A DNA stretch of 64,000 bases from Gammaproteobacteria bacterium (GTDB lineage Bacteria; Pseudomonadota; Gammaproteobacteria; Steroidobacterales; Woeseiaceae). Position numbers and translations under genes: made by a program. Each line of letters opens with the position of its first letter. The stretch's first letter is position 1. The stretch is taken from the NCBI GenBank assembly GCA_022600955.1, contig JAHZJK010000017.1, positions 95,366 to 159,365 on the forward strand, read 5' to 3'. The notes beneath the pieces were generated by a model that was not told where the DNA came from, made no database searches, and saw only the letters and a program-made list of their open reading frames with translations. This document shows positions 35,840 through 45,596 of this stretch, piece by piece.

Positions 35840-36955
35840 ATGAAGCTATACCGCGTTGGCTCGACAGCGCTCGCCTGCCTGTTATTGCTGAGTGCTTGCC
35901 AGCAAGGCGAGCAGGGCGAAGAACAAAACGTCGAAGAAGAAAAAGAAGAAACAGCAGCAGTTCCCGTCGAGACAGCAGCCCCGGTTCGAGGCGATATCTA
36001 CGCAACCTATTCCGGGACCGCACCGATCGAGGCATATGCCGAGGCCGACGTTATTGCCAAGGTTGAGGGTGAGGTGCGGCAGCTGCTCGCCGAGGAAGGC
36101 GATTCCGTTGGCGAGAACCAGGTGCTGGCAAAACTCGATGGCGATCGGCTGCGGCTCGAGCTCAATGAGTCCAGAGCACGGCTTCAGAAACTGCAACGTG
36201 ATTTCGAACGCAATGATGAACTGAGATCGAAGGGTCTGATTAGCGAGGGAGACTACGAAAAACTGCAGTACGATCTGCAGGCGTTGCAAGCATCATACAA
36301 CCTCGCAAGCCTGGAACTCGACTACACCCAGATCCGCGCGCCGATAAAAGGTGTCGTGTCTGAACGCTATATAAAGCTCGGTAACACCATAAAAGTCGGC
36401 GATCCGGTCTTCCGCGTTACCAGTCTGGATCCGCTGGTCGCGTACATGTTCATTCCGGAGCGCGAATTTCGCCGAATTGCTGCCGGTCAGCCCGTACATA
36501 TTTCTGTCGATGCACTCGACGGCCCGCCAGTCATTGCCAGCGTAACTCGCGTCAGCCCGATCGTGGACCCGGAAACGGGTACGTTCAAGATCACAGTTGA
36601 AATCCGCGACAACGACGGGCGCATAAAGCCCGGCATGTTCGGCAGAATGAATATCGTATACGACAAGCATGAAAACGTGTTGCAAGTCCCGCGCAGTGCG
36701 ATCAGCGAACTCGCGGGCGAATCGTCAATTTTTGTCGTCGAAAATGACATTGGCATTCGCAGGACCGTAACCACCGGTTACGGCGATAGCGGCATGATCG
36801 AAATCACCTCTGGACTAAGTGACGATGAGCAGGTCATTACGATAGGTCATATCGGCTTGAAGAATGAAGCAAGTGTTATCGTAATAAACGCTGCTGAAGA
36901 GGCAGCCGACGATTCCGAAGATACGACCGACGACGCCGAAGAGGCAGCCGAGTAA
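35840..36955 (+). CDS. RND efflux periplasmic adaptor lipoprotein 3
   Basis: A 371-residue adaptor with lipobox LLLSACQQ and a linker of Glu and Gln. VIAKVEGEVRQLLAEEGDSVGENQVLAKLDG, LQKLQRDFERNDELRSKGLISEGDYE and QIRAPIKGVVSERYIKLGN mirror adaptor 2, so the two are probably tandem duplicates. The C-terminus is an acidic, low-complexity tail (EEAADDSEDTTDDAEEAAE). TAATG overlap with the next gene. Confidence 0.92.
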   Translation: MKLYRVGSTALACLLLLSACQQGEQGEEQNVEEEKEETAAVPVETAAPVRGDIYATYSGTAPIEAYAEADVIAKVEGEVRQLLAEEGDSVGENQVLAKLDGDRLRLELNESRARLQKLQRDFERNDELRSKGLISEGDYEKLQYDLQALQASYNLASLELDYTQIRAPIKGVVSERYIKLGNTIKVGDPVFRVTSLDPLVAYMFIPEREFRRIAAGQPVHISVDALDGPPVIASVTRVSPIVDPETGTFKITVEIRDNDGRIKPGMFGRMNIVYDKHENVLQVPRSAISELAGESSIFVVENDIGIRRTVTTGYGDSGMIEITSGLSDDEQVITIGHIGLKNEASVIVINAAEEAADDSEDTTDDAEEAAE

Positions 36956-39900
36956 TGCGCCGCCTGATAGAGCTGGCGACCGAGCGGCGTGTCACCATAG
37001 TCATGCTCATGACCGCCATAGTTCTATTCGGCATGGTCTCCCTATCTCGATTAAAGCTCAATCTGTTACCCGATATTTCCTATCCGACGCTCACGGTACG
37101 CGCCGAGTTAACAGGTGCTGCTCCGTCTGAAATAGAGAATCTGCTTACCAAGCCGATAGAAGAAGCCGTCGGAGTCGTTCGCAACGTGCGCCTCGTACGG
37201 TCAGTATCTCGCTCCGGACAGGCCGACGTGACCATCGAGTTTCTTTGGGGCACAGATATGGACATCGCGGGCATAGACGTTCGCGAAAAACTCGATGTAT
37301 TGTTCCTGCCTCTCGAAGCAAGTCGACCATTGTTACTGCGATTTGATCCGTCGTCTGAACCGATAGTACGACTCGGCCTGCTCAAGACCAGCACAACCGA
37401 CGGCACTCTGGACGAGGCAGGGCTAAAGGCCCTGCGACGACTCGCTGAGGATCGAGTCAAAGCGGATCTCGAGGCCGAAGAAGGTACAGCGGCCGTCAAG
37501 GTGTCCGGCGGCCTCGAAGACGAAATACAGATTCGGGTTGATCAGGAAAAACTGTCACAACTTGGCATAAGCATCGGCCAGATTGCTGAGCGTATCCGGG
37601 CAGAAAACGTCAATCTGTCGGGTGGTCGGCTGGAAGAAGGTACGCAGCGATTCCTCGTCAGAACGATCAACGAGTTTGCGAGCGTCGATGAGTTTCGCGA
37701 TGCCATCGTTGCATACGTTGCTGAACGGCCAGTATATTTGCGTGACGTCGCCACTGTCGAACGCGGCTACAAGGATCGAGAGGCCATTACACGCGTCAAG
37801 GGCCAGGAATCGGTTGAGCTGGCCGTATACAAGGAAGGCGATGCCAATACCGTGCAGGTGGCGCAACGAATGGCGCGTCGCCTTGACGCACTGCAGGAAA
37901 CACTTCCCGACGACATCGAGCTGGTAAAAATTTACGACCAGTCGAAGTTTATTTCATCAGCAGTCGACGACGTCCGGCTGGCCGCTATCCTTGGTGGCTT
38001 GATCGCCATTTTCGTACTGTATGGATTCCTGCGCGATGCGCGCGCGACAACGATCGTTAGTATTGCCATTCCGGTGTCAGTGATTGGCACATTCCTGCTG
38101 ATGTACACCAACGATATCTCTTTGAATATCATGTCACTCGGCGGCATCGCGCTCGCCGTCGGCATGTTGGTCGACAATTCGATCGTCGTTCTTGAAAACA
38201 TCGTCCGCAAGAAAGAAATGGGCGACAGCATCAAAGATGCGGCCAAAAACGGAACGACAGAAGTCGCATCAGCTGTCGTTGCGGCAACGCTGACAACAAT
38301 AGCTGTGTTCTTTCCAATGGTCTTCATCAGCGGCATCGCCGGGCAACTGTTCAAGGACCAGGCGCTCACGGTGACCTTTGCGTTGATATTTTCGCTATTG
38401 GTCGCCCTCACACTGATTCCAATGCTCGCTTCACTGGGCGCCCAGAGTCGCTATGACGACGGTGGCGACGGCGTTCCTGCAAACTGGTTTACACGCGGGA
38501 TTGCATTGCTCGTACGCGGCTTCGGCATCGTGTTCTTTGCGATCCGCTACGTGTTCTGGATCATCCTGTGGCCGCCGACCTGGGTATTGCAACGATTCTA
38601 TAAGCTGGTCGCGGCGGTCTACCCGGCTATGCTGCGCTGGTCCCTGAACAATCGCGTGGTCGTGCTTGCCATAGCCACAGGACTGTTCGTTTCGACCATG
38701 GCGCTTGTTCCAAAGCTCGGTTCAGAACTCATACCGCAGTTTTCTCAGGGCGAGTTCAACGTTGACCTTCGCCTGCCACCGGGCATGCCACTGAACGAGA
38801 CTGACAAGGCGATTCAAACGGCGCAACGAGCCGCTGCCGATATCGAGGCCGTGCAACTCAACTACTCGGTTGCAGGCACAGGCAATCGTCTTGATGCGAA
38901 CCCTGTCGACGCTGGCGACAACACGGGCTCACTGAGTATCACAATGGCTGATGGCTCGGGTCGCGATGCAGAAGATGCCACAATGGCCGCATTGCGACTG
39001 GAGTTGGCGGCATTGCCCGGCGTTCAGTATGAGTTTACGCGCCCTTCGCTGCTTTCCTTCGCCAGCCCACTGCAAGTTGAGGTGTCAGGCTACGATCTCG
39101 ATGCACTTGCCCGGGTTAGCCGGAACATAGTTGATGCGATGTCCGCATCCGACCGGTTTACGGATATCAAGACGAGCATCGAACGAGGCAATCCCGAGAT
39201 TCAGATCGTCTTCGATCAAGAGCGTGCGGCAAAACTCGGACTCGCAGTTCGCGATATCGCGAACAGCGTCGTCGCCAGCGTTCGAGGTGAACTTGCCACT
39301 CGTTATACCTGGCGTGACAAGAAGATCGACGTATTGGTCCGCAGTGTCGATACGCGCCAATCCAGTGTAGAAGACATTCGGCGCCTGATTGTCAATCCAA
39401 CATCCGACAGGCCCGTCACGCTCGACGCAGTTGCGGATGTCATCGTATCGCAGGGACCGTCTGAAATTCGCCGCGTCGCACAAGAGCGCGTTGCGCTGAT
39501 ATCGGCGAACCTGGCTTATGGTGATCTCGGCGCCGCGGCTGCGGAGGCTGGCGCTATTGTCGGCAAGACACCGATGCCGAACGGCGTTTCGGCAGTAGTT
39601 TCGGGGCAAAGTGAAGAAATGCAGGATTCGTTTCGCTCCATGCAGTTCGCATTGTTGCTGGCCGTCTTTCTTGTCTATCTTGTAATGGCTTCGCAGTTCG
39701 AATCACTGATCCACCCTTTTGTAATTCTGTTTACGATTCCTCTGGCACTGGTTGGCGCCGTGCTGGCGTTGTTCATAACGGGTACGACTATCAACATCGT
39801 TGCGTTCATTGGCGTAATCATGCTCGCCGGCATTGTCGTTAACAACGCAATCGTTCTCGTCGACCTGATTAATCAGCTAAAGGAACAAGGCAAAGAGCGA

Positions 39901-40119
39901 TTCGAGGCTATTCTCGAGGCCGGCTCGGCGAGGCTGCGTCCTATTCTCATGACATCACTGACGACAACTCTCGGCTTGTTGCCGATGGCAATGGGTTTTG
40001 GTGAAGGCTCCGAAGTCCGTACGCCAATGGCGATAACGGTCATCGGCGGACTAACCGTTTCGACTTTCCTGACGTTGCTCGTTATTCCGGTGGTTTACTC
40101 ACTAATGGATCGCAAATGA
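36955..40119 (+). CDS. RND efflux permease 2
   Basis: A 1054-residue RND permease with the fourth-helix motif LAVGMLVDNSIVVLENIVRKKEMG. The first transmembrane segment (VTIVMLMTAIVLFGMVSL), the NLLPDISYPTLTV start of the porter domain and the C-terminal LAGIVVNNAIVLVDLINQL are typical. It overlaps permease 3 by 4 bases, and shares the operon with two lipoprotein adaptors. It may form a heteromeric pump with permease 3, as MdtB/MdtC do. Confidence 0.95.
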   Translation: MRRLIELATERRVTIVMLMTAIVLFGMVSLSRLKLNLLPDISYPTLTVRAELTGAAPSEIENLLTKPIEEAVGVVRNVRLVRSVSRSGQADVTIEFLWGTDMDIAGIDVREKLDVLFLPLEASRPLLLRFDPSSEPIVRLGLLKTSTTDGTLDEAGLKALRRLAEDRVKADLEAEEGTAAVKVSGGLEDEIQIRVDQEKLSQLGISIGQIAERIRAENVNLSGGRLEEGTQRFLVRTINEFASVDEFRDAIVAYVAERPVYLRDVATVERGYKDREAITRVKGQESVELAVYKEGDANTVQVAQRMARRLDALQETLPDDIELVKIYDQSKFISSAVDDVRLAAILGGLIAIFVLYGFLRDARATTIVSIAIPVSVIGTFLLMYTNDISLNIMSLGGIALAVGMLVDNSIVVLENIVRKKEMGDSIKDAAKNGTTEVASAVVAATLTTIAVFFPMVFISGIAGQLFKDQALTVTFALIFSLLVALTLIPMLASLGAQSRYDDGGDGVPANWFTRGIALLVRGFGIVFFAIRYVFWIILWPPTWVLQRFYKLVAAVYPAMLRWSLNNRVVVLAIATGLFVSTMALVPKLGSELIPQFSQGEFNVDLRLPPGMPLNETDKAIQTAQRAAADIEAVQLNYSVAGTGNRLDANPVDAGDNTGSLSITMADGSGRDAEDATMAALRLELAALPGVQYEFTRPSLLSFASPLQVEVSGYDLDALARVSRNIVDAMSASDRFTDIKTSIERGNPEIQIVFDQERAAKLGLAVRDIANSVVASVRGELATRYTWRDKKIDVLVRSVDTRQSSVEDIRRLIVNPTSDRPVTLDAVADVIVSQGPSEIRRVAQERVALISANLAYGDLGAAAAEAGAIVGKTPMPNGVSAVVSGQSEEMQDSFRSMQFALLLAVFLVYLVMASQFESLIHPFVILFTIPLALVGAVLALFITGTTINIVAFIGVIMLAGIVVNNAIVLVDLINQLKEQGKERFEAILEAGSARLRPILMTSLTTTLGLLPMAMGFGEGSEVRTPMAITVIGGLTVSTFLTLLVIPVVYSLMDRK

Positions 40120-43100
40120 GACATACAGAAGCCGCTCTGAGGCGCCCGGTTACAACCGTTGTTATTTTTGTCGCGCTTTCTCTGGTCGGCCTCCTGGCGT
40201 CGCGCCTTCTTCCACTTGAGAAATTCCCGGACATAGAGTTCCCCGGGATATTTATACAGATCCCCTACCAGGGCTCAACGCCCGAGGAGGTCGAGCGCCT
40301 CATTACGCGACCGATGGAAGAAGCGCTGGCTACACTCTCGGGCGTGGAAAGAATGTTCTCGAGTTCCACCGAAGACCAGGCACAGGTATTCCTGCAGTTC
40401 GGTTGGGACGAGAGCATGGGCGCGAAGGGCATCGAGGCGCGCGCGAAGGTTGACGGCATTCGACACTTGTTGCCACCGGACGTACGCCGCGTGTTCGTCT
40501 TCACGGGGTCCCTGGGTGACCAGCCGGTACTGCAGCTGCGAATTTCTTCAGAGCGAGACCTGTCCGGCAGCTACGAAATGCTGGAACGGCTGCTGAAACG
40601 GCGCCTCGAACGTATCGAGGGCGTGTCGCGCGTCGACCTTGCCGGAGTAGACCCGCGCGAAATACGCATTCTCATGAAGCCCGATCAGCTTGCGGCTCAC
40701 GGCATCGATATCGCAACGGTTCGCGACATTCTTATCAGTAGCAACTTTGCTGTCAGTGCAGGAAAAATCACAGCAGATGACCAGCGCTTCAGCGTACGTC
40801 CAAGTGGCGAGTTCAAATCGGTTGATGAAATTCGCAGCCTGGTGGTGAACGACACGGGACTGCGGCTTCGAGATGTCGCAGACGTCGAACACGTAACTCC
40901 CGAGCGCAACTACGGACGCCATCTCGACAGGGAATATGCGATCGGTGTTTCCATCAATAAAGCGACCGGATCCAACCTTGTAGACGTAACCGACCGCGTC
41001 ATCGCCGAGGTGGAAAAGATCGGCAAGCTGCCGCAGATGCGTGGCATAAATATTTTTTCACTCGACAATCAGGGTGACAGTGTTCGCGAGTCGCTGTCAG
41101 ATCTCCTGAATGCAGGCGCGCTGGGCGGCTTGCTGGCCATATTCGTCCTTTACCTGTTCCTCAGGCAAACCACCACAACGCTGATCGTGACAGCCTCAGT
41201 ACCATTTTCTTTGCTTATCACTTTGGGCGCACTTTACTTCGCCGGGCTTACTCTCAATATTTTGTCAATGATGGGCCTTATGCTCGCCGTCGGTATGTTG
41301 GTCGACAACGCAGTTGTCGTCACTGAGAGCATTTTTCGACATCGAACGGAGCACCCCGATGAGCCGGTCAAAGCGACCATCCATGGTGTGCGTGAAGTAG
41401 GTCTTGCTGTCATAGCTGGCACCGCAACGACGATAATTGTTTTTGCACCCATGATTTTTGGCGCGAAGACAGACCTCACGATTTTCCTGACACATGTTGC
41501 TGTCACGATCATCGTGGCTCTCATCGCGTCACTGCTCATCGCCCAGACATTGGTACCCATGCTGGCCGCACGCGTCGCTGTTCCACCGCAACCGAAATCA
41601 GGTGCGTGGATATCGAGGCTTACAGAACGCTACGCCAGAAGCCTGCAGTGGATTATTGGACACCGTTGGTGGACCGCGCTTGGAATATTTCTTGTCTGCG
41701 TCATTGGTATCCTGCCGATGGCGCTGGAGCTGGTGAAAGTTGACATGTTCCCGCAGGACGTCGGGCGGCGACTGTTCATGCCTTACCATGTCGAAGGCCA
41801 GCATTCCCTGGAGCGCATTGAAGATACCGTCGACACGGTCGAGGAGTACCTCTATTCGCGCCAGGAAGAATTCAACATTCGCTCCATCTATAGTTACTTT
41901 GATCAGGGGCGTGCCGAATCCACCATTTTGCTCACTGACAAAGATGACGCGACGCTTTCGACAAAGGAAATCATCAGCCTTATCGAGGCAGACATGCCGC
42001 AGATCGCGATCGGCGAGCCCAGCTTTCAGTTCGACCAGCAAGGTGGCGGTGATGGATTCACCGTACAGATCAGCGGCGACTCCACAGAAGTTCTGAATGA
42101 TCTGTCTATCGATGTTGGGCGAGCCCTGGCAAGTATTGAGGGACTGAAGGATGTTCGAAGTGATGGTGAGTCAGGAAATAAAGAAGTCCGTGTGTCGATT
42201 GATCGAACCCGCGCATCCAACGTCGGATTGACGACTGAAGTCATAGCGCAGTCCGTCGCGATCGCAATGCGCGGCGAAGACTTGCGAGAATTCCGTGACA
42301 AGACTGGCGAAATCGCTATGCGTCTCGCTTTTCGTGACGACGAGAAACAGAGCGTCGAACAGCTTGCCAATTTGCCGCTGTACACGCCCGATGGCCGACG
42401 TATTACGCTCGGCAGTGTTGCCTCTCTGCATATAGGTCGATCGCCCGACGTAATCCGCCGAACTGACCGCCAGACGGCAGTCATTCTCTCGGCCAACCTC
42501 GACGAAGACGTTGGTCCTGATGATGTACGCCCGCTGGTCAACAGTCTGATGGAACAGATCGAACTACCTCCGGGATACAGTTGGAAGGAAGGCCGTGGCT
42601 TCGAACGTCAGGATGAAACCGCAGATATGATGGCGACTAATATTCTGCTTGGCGTTGCCTGTATCTTTTTGGTTATGGCCGCATTGTTCGAGTCACTGTT
42701 ACTACCCTTCTCGATCATCCTGGGCTCAATCGTGTTTTCGATTTTTGGCGTGTTCCTGTTTTTTGCAGCGACCGGCACCACGTTCTCTTTCATGGCAATG
42801 ATCGGCATTATGATTCTGATCGGAGTAGTCGTGAACAACGGCATCGTCCTCGTTGACCACATCAACAACCTGCGCATGGAAGGCGTCGCACGGGAACAAG
42901 CTGTAATTACTGCAGGACGTGATCGACTGCGTCCTATTCTGATGACGGTCGCTACAACCATCGTCGGACTCGCTCCACTGGCGATGGGTACGACTCAAGT
43001 GGGTGGCGATGGCCCGCCATATTACCCCATGGCTCGGGCTATCATTGGCGGTTTGGCTTTCTCGACGGTAGTGTCTTTGCTAGTAGTCCCCGCACTCTAC

Positions 43101-43187
43101 CTGTACTTTGACAGCCTCGCCGCCTGGGGGAGAAAAGTCATGCGCACGGCCGGTAAAGGCCGTGCGCATGCACTTCAGCAGTCCTAG
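40116..43187 (+). CDS. RND efflux permease 3
   Basis: A 1023-residue RND permease: VTTVVIFVALSLVGLLASRLLPLEKFPDIEFPGIFI at the N-terminus, MLAVGMLVDNAVVVTESIFRHR in helix 4 and MILIGVVVNNGIVLVDHINN in the second half. It differs clearly from permease 2, so it is not a recent duplicate. Its final codons hold a 13-bp perfect hairpin. Confidence 0.95.
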   Translation: MRHTEAALRRPVTTVVIFVALSLVGLLASRLLPLEKFPDIEFPGIFIQIPYQGSTPEEVERLITRPMEEALATLSGVERMFSSSTEDQAQVFLQFGWDESMGAKGIEARAKVDGIRHLLPPDVRRVFVFTGSLGDQPVLQLRISSERDLSGSYEMLERLLKRRLERIEGVSRVDLAGVDPREIRILMKPDQLAAHGIDIATVRDILISSNFAVSAGKITADDQRFSVRPSGEFKSVDEIRSLVVNDTGLRLRDVADVEHVTPERNYGRHLDREYAIGVSINKATGSNLVDVTDRVIAEVEKIGKLPQMRGINIFSLDNQGDSVRESLSDLLNAGALGGLLAIFVLYLFLRQTTTTLIVTASVPFSLLITLGALYFAGLTLNILSMMGLMLAVGMLVDNAVVVTESIFRHRTEHPDEPVKATIHGVREVGLAVIAGTATTIIVFAPMIFGAKTDLTIFLTHVAVTIIVALIASLLIAQTLVPMLAARVAVPPQPKSGAWISRLTERYARSLQWIIGHRWWTALGIFLVCVIGILPMALELVKVDMFPQDVGRRLFMPYHVEGQHSLERIEDTVDTVEEYLYSRQEEFNIRSIYSYFDQGRAESTILLTDKDDATLSTKEIISLIEADMPQIAIGEPSFQFDQQGGGDGFTVQISGDSTEVLNDLSIDVGRALASIEGLKDVRSDGESGNKEVRVSIDRTRASNVGLTTEVIAQSVAIAMRGEDLREFRDKTGEIAMRLAFRDDEKQSVEQLANLPLYTPDGRRITLGSVASLHIGRSPDVIRRTDRQTAVILSANLDEDVGPDDVRPLVNSLMEQIELPPGYSWKEGRGFERQDETADMMATNILLGVACIFLVMAALFESLLLPFSIILGSIVFSIFGVFLFFAATGTTFSFMAMIGIMILIGVVVNNGIVLVDHINNLRMEGVAREQAVITAGRDRLRPILMTVATTIVGLAPLAMGTTQVGGDGPPYYPMARAIIGGLAFSTVVSLLVVPALYLYFDSLAAWGRKVMRTAGKGRAHALQQS
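43139..43170. repeat. 13-bp perfect hairpin at the end of the efflux operon
   Basis: CATGCGCACGGCC (43139-43151) and GGCCGTGCGCATG (43158-43170) are exact inverted copies around the loop GGTAAA. It lies inside the last codons of permease 3, 21 bases before the convergent gene. No T-tract follows on either strand, so it is not a classical intrinsic terminator. It may protect the transcript's 3' end or block convergent transcription. Confidence 0.75.
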
Positions 43188-43190
43188 GAT

Positions 43191-43937
43191 TTACGACCAG
43201 CGCCTGACCGTAACGCCAGCGACCAGCGCCAACAGTGTAAGCAGTCCAAACGACCCGCCTCCGCCTGAATTCACGACGATCTGCGTCGTTGTGTCCGGCG
43301 CGTCTCGCGCAGCATCTTCGAGCGGCAGGAAAGACAGGGATGAGTTGTCATCCGGTCCATAGCTCGCTACGAAAGCACCATCGAAGGCATCGTAGAGTTC
43401 GATCAGAATATCGTAGTCACCGGTGACGTACCCTGAAACCAACTCGCTCTCGACGTAGTACTCATCATTGCCGGAGGTTCCGAAAATAGTGAAGTCCTCT
43501 GTGACCGCGTATTCATTCCATGGGCCGAAGTCCAGACTGAGATAGATTACCGCGTAGACGTCCGCTGCTGTATAGATAGTGTCCACATCAAAGCTCAGAT
43601 CAATCCCCGAGTAGTAGCCGTCGCGGTCGAAGTCCGAGAACAACTCAACGGACGCATCGTAGACCCAGAAGTCGACATTTGGCGCAGCCGGCGCATTGCT
43701 CGTTAGCTTTTGCTGCGCAGATGACCGGGTAGTAGTGCTGCGACTACCAGTTGTTTTCAGTGCCGCGAACTCCTGCTCAACCAGCTCACCATTGCGTTCC
43801 TTCGCAGAACCTTGCGATGTCATGTTAAGCCTGTTCTCCGCGACGTCTTCAGCCTTGACCGTCGAGGCGCCTGCCAGCAAAAGAAGCGTCAGCGACGCGA
43901 GCTTTATCAGGTTGAAGTCTCTGGTTTTGGTATTCAT
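43191..43937 (-). CDS. Choice-of-anchor H-like exported protein with Gly-rich C-terminal sorting tail
   Basis: About 248 residues from ATG 43937, preceded by GGAGGG (the track adds 27 residues). Signal peptide (LIKLASLTLLLLAGASTVKA), then an Asp/Tyr-rich domain (SDFDRDGYYSGIDLSFDVD; YVTGDYDILIELYDAFDG) like the NCBI choice-of-anchor H family. The C-terminus GGGGSFGLLTLLALVAGVTVRR is a Gly-rich motif, a transmembrane helix and a basic end: the GlyGly-CTERM plan processed by rhombosortase. No rhombosortase gene is in the window. Confidence 0.75.
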   Translation of the reverse strand: MNTKTRDFNLIKLASLTLLLLAGASTVKAEDVAENRLNMTSQGSAKERNGELVEQEFAALKTTGSRSTTTRSSAQQKLTSNAPAAPNVDFWVYDASVELFSDFDRDGYYSGIDLSFDVDTIYTAADVYAVIYLSLDFGPWNEYAVTEDFTIFGTSGNDEYYVESELVSGYVTGDYDILIELYDAFDGAFVASYGPDDNSSLSFLPLEDAARDAPDTTTQIVVNSGGGGSFGLLTLLALVAGVTVRRWS

Positions 43938-44090
43938 TTCTGTGCCCTCCTGCACGTTACAGCTCCATTTAAGACCAACTACGCTGAATCGGTGCTGAAC
44001 CTGTAGGAGAACGTGCAATCTTCTGCGATCATGTTCAGCTCCCGTTTAGGTAAGCTCTCCAAGAGCGCGTTTGAAGTGGCCAGAACAACT

Positions 44091-44999
44091 ATGCAAGACG
44101 ACATTCGACAGGCCATTTCCTGGCTCCTTTTGGGGGTCGCCGGAGGACTGGGGCTCGACTTATGTGCCAAACAGCTCCTGCAAGCCTATTCCTTGCGTGA
44201 GTTCGTACTCTTAAGAAGTCTGTTCGCACTCGTGATATTTCTGCTGCTGGCACCACGCCTGTTTGGTGGCTTACGACAACTGCGTACACGCCGCTGGCGC
44301 TGGCACGCACTACGAACTGCTCTCGCCGCAGGGGCTATGTTCGGCTTTTTCTATGGATTGGCTCACATGCCGCTGGTGGATGCTCTGACATTGGGGTTTA
44401 CAGCCCCGCTCATGGTCACGGCATTGTCAGCAATGTTCCTTGGTGAGCACGTTGGATGGCACCGTTGGATGGCCGTCATTGTCGGCTTTGTCGGTACACT
44501 GGTGATGCTGCGGCCCGGCAGCGGAGAAATTTCCGCGGCCTCAGTCGCCGTGCTGATTGCAGCCTTCTGTTACGCAACCCAGGCGATTACGGCGCGTCAC
44601 CTGTCGGACACCGAGTCGACCCTGTCGCTAAGTGTCTACGTCATTCTCGGTCCAATGCTAATCGCAATCGCTTTCCTCGATCAGTCCAGCTGGATTACGC
44701 CGGACCGCGCTGGCTGGCTGCTGATGGCCCTGGCTGGAGCCTGCTCGGCGATCGCCTGGGTCGGTTTCATTAACGGCTACCGCAGAGCCTCGCCAGCGTT
44801 GCTCGCACCACTCGAATACACTGCGCTGATTGGCGGCGCAGTCGCCGGGTTTCTGATCTGGGACGAGATACCGGACCGCTGGACTGTCATCGGGGCCAGC
44901 ATCATCATCGCGTCAGGGCTGTATGTCGTATATCGCGAAGCAACGCTCAAGAAAGTCGCACAAAAAAAAGGCGCGCAAGTTGCGCGCCCTTCGCTTTGA
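44091..44999 (+). CDS. EamA/DMT superfamily transporter
   Basis: About 302 residues from ATG 44091 (MQDDIRQAISWLL); ATG 44031 would add 20 residues. About ten transmembrane helices in two EamA halves: LLRSLFALVIFLLLAPRLFGG and YGLAHMPLVDALTLGFTAPLMVTALSA in the first, PALLAPLEYTALIGGAVAGFLIWDEIP in the second. It probably exports a small metabolite or amino acid. The basic C-terminus contains a terminator-like hairpin used by the convergent gene. Confidence 0.9.
   Translation: MQDDIRQAISWLLLGVAGGLGLDLCAKQLLQAYSLREFVLLRSLFALVIFLLLAPRLFGGLRQLRTRRWRWHALRTALAAGAMFGFFYGLAHMPLVDALTLGFTAPLMVTALSAMFLGEHVGWHRWMAVIVGFVGTLVMLRPGSGEISAASVAVLIAAFCYATQAITARHLSDTESTLSLSVYVILGPMLIAIAFLDQSSWITPDRAGWLLMALAGACSAIAWVGFINGYRRASPALLAPLEYTALIGGAVAGFLIWDEIPDRWTVIGASIIIASGLYVVYREATLKKVAQKKGAQVARPSL
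44962..44988 (-). terminator. Intrinsic terminator for the TerB gene inside the DMT coding end
   Basis: Read on the minus strand, GGCGCGCAA-C-TTGCGCGCC is a perfect 9-bp stem followed by eight T residues, 22 bases after the TerB stop. On the plus strand the same bases code for the C-terminal residues of the DMT transporter. Confidence 0.85.
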
Positions 45000-45010
45000 A
45001 TATGTGCTGC

Positions 45011-45457
45011 CTAGTCGACGTCGCCTGCTACCAGACCCGCGATCTGTGATGGTGAAACCGCGAGTGCCGTCGCAACGCGATCGAAGAAATCGACCTCGAG
45101 AACACTGACATTACTGTCGCTGCGAAACACGTCTGCCAACGCCTGAATCGTCTCAGCGCGATGCGCGTCTGTCATCTTCGAACGTACGCTGCCGAGGTAT
45201 TTCCGCAACGTGGATTCTGCATACAGTTCTGAGCGGGCGGCAACCCGAATATCCGCCGAACTGAATTCTTCGCCTGTGTGCGCTTTCAGAATTTCCTGAA
45301 TTCGCTCGACCTCAACGGTCTGAATATTGATATCGGCGTCTGCTGCTCTCGCCAGCGTCATCAACAATACTTCCTTGAATAGTTCGTTCTGCTTGTCTTC
45401 GCTCATGTCGGAGCCGCCGAAGATGTTGAGTACGTTCTTGAGGTCTGCAATTGCCAT
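45011..45457 (-). CDS. TerB family tellurite-resistance-like protein
   Basis: A 148-residue, all-helical protein with the TerB/DjlA pattern: KEVLLMTLARAADADINIQTVEVERIQEIL contains acidic residues likely to bind metal, and FRSDSNVSVLEVDFFDRVATAL is the second half. TerB-like proteins are cytoplasmic and linked to stress or metal response. It stands alone with its own terminator, divergent from the 26-residue ORF unit. Confidence 0.85.
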   Translation of the reverse strand: MAIADLKNVLNIFGGSDMSEDKQNELFKEVLLMTLARAADADINIQTVEVERIQEILKAHTGEEFSSADIRVAARSELYAESTLRKYLGSVRSKMTDAHRAETIQALADVFRSDSNVSVLEVDFFDRVATALAVSPSQIAGLVAGDVD

Positions 45458-45549
45458 TGTTGTTCTCTTTATAGGATGTGTGGCTGAGCGGGTAATAATA
45501 ACCTGAAAATTGCGCCCATTTGAAGGCGTTTTTCAGAGCAATTTTTTGC

Positions 45550-45578
45550 TTGGAATTTAGAGGGTTACGAGAGATACT
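45550..45578 (+). promoter_or_regulatory. Promoter of the small ORF unit (candidate)
   Basis: TTGGAA (45550-45555) and GATACT (45573-45578) are separated by 17 bases. The start would be near 45585. The -10 is inside a small dyad GAGAG-ATA-CTCTC (45569-45581). Confidence 0.45.
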
Positions 45579-45596
45579 CTCTGCGGGCAAACAAAC

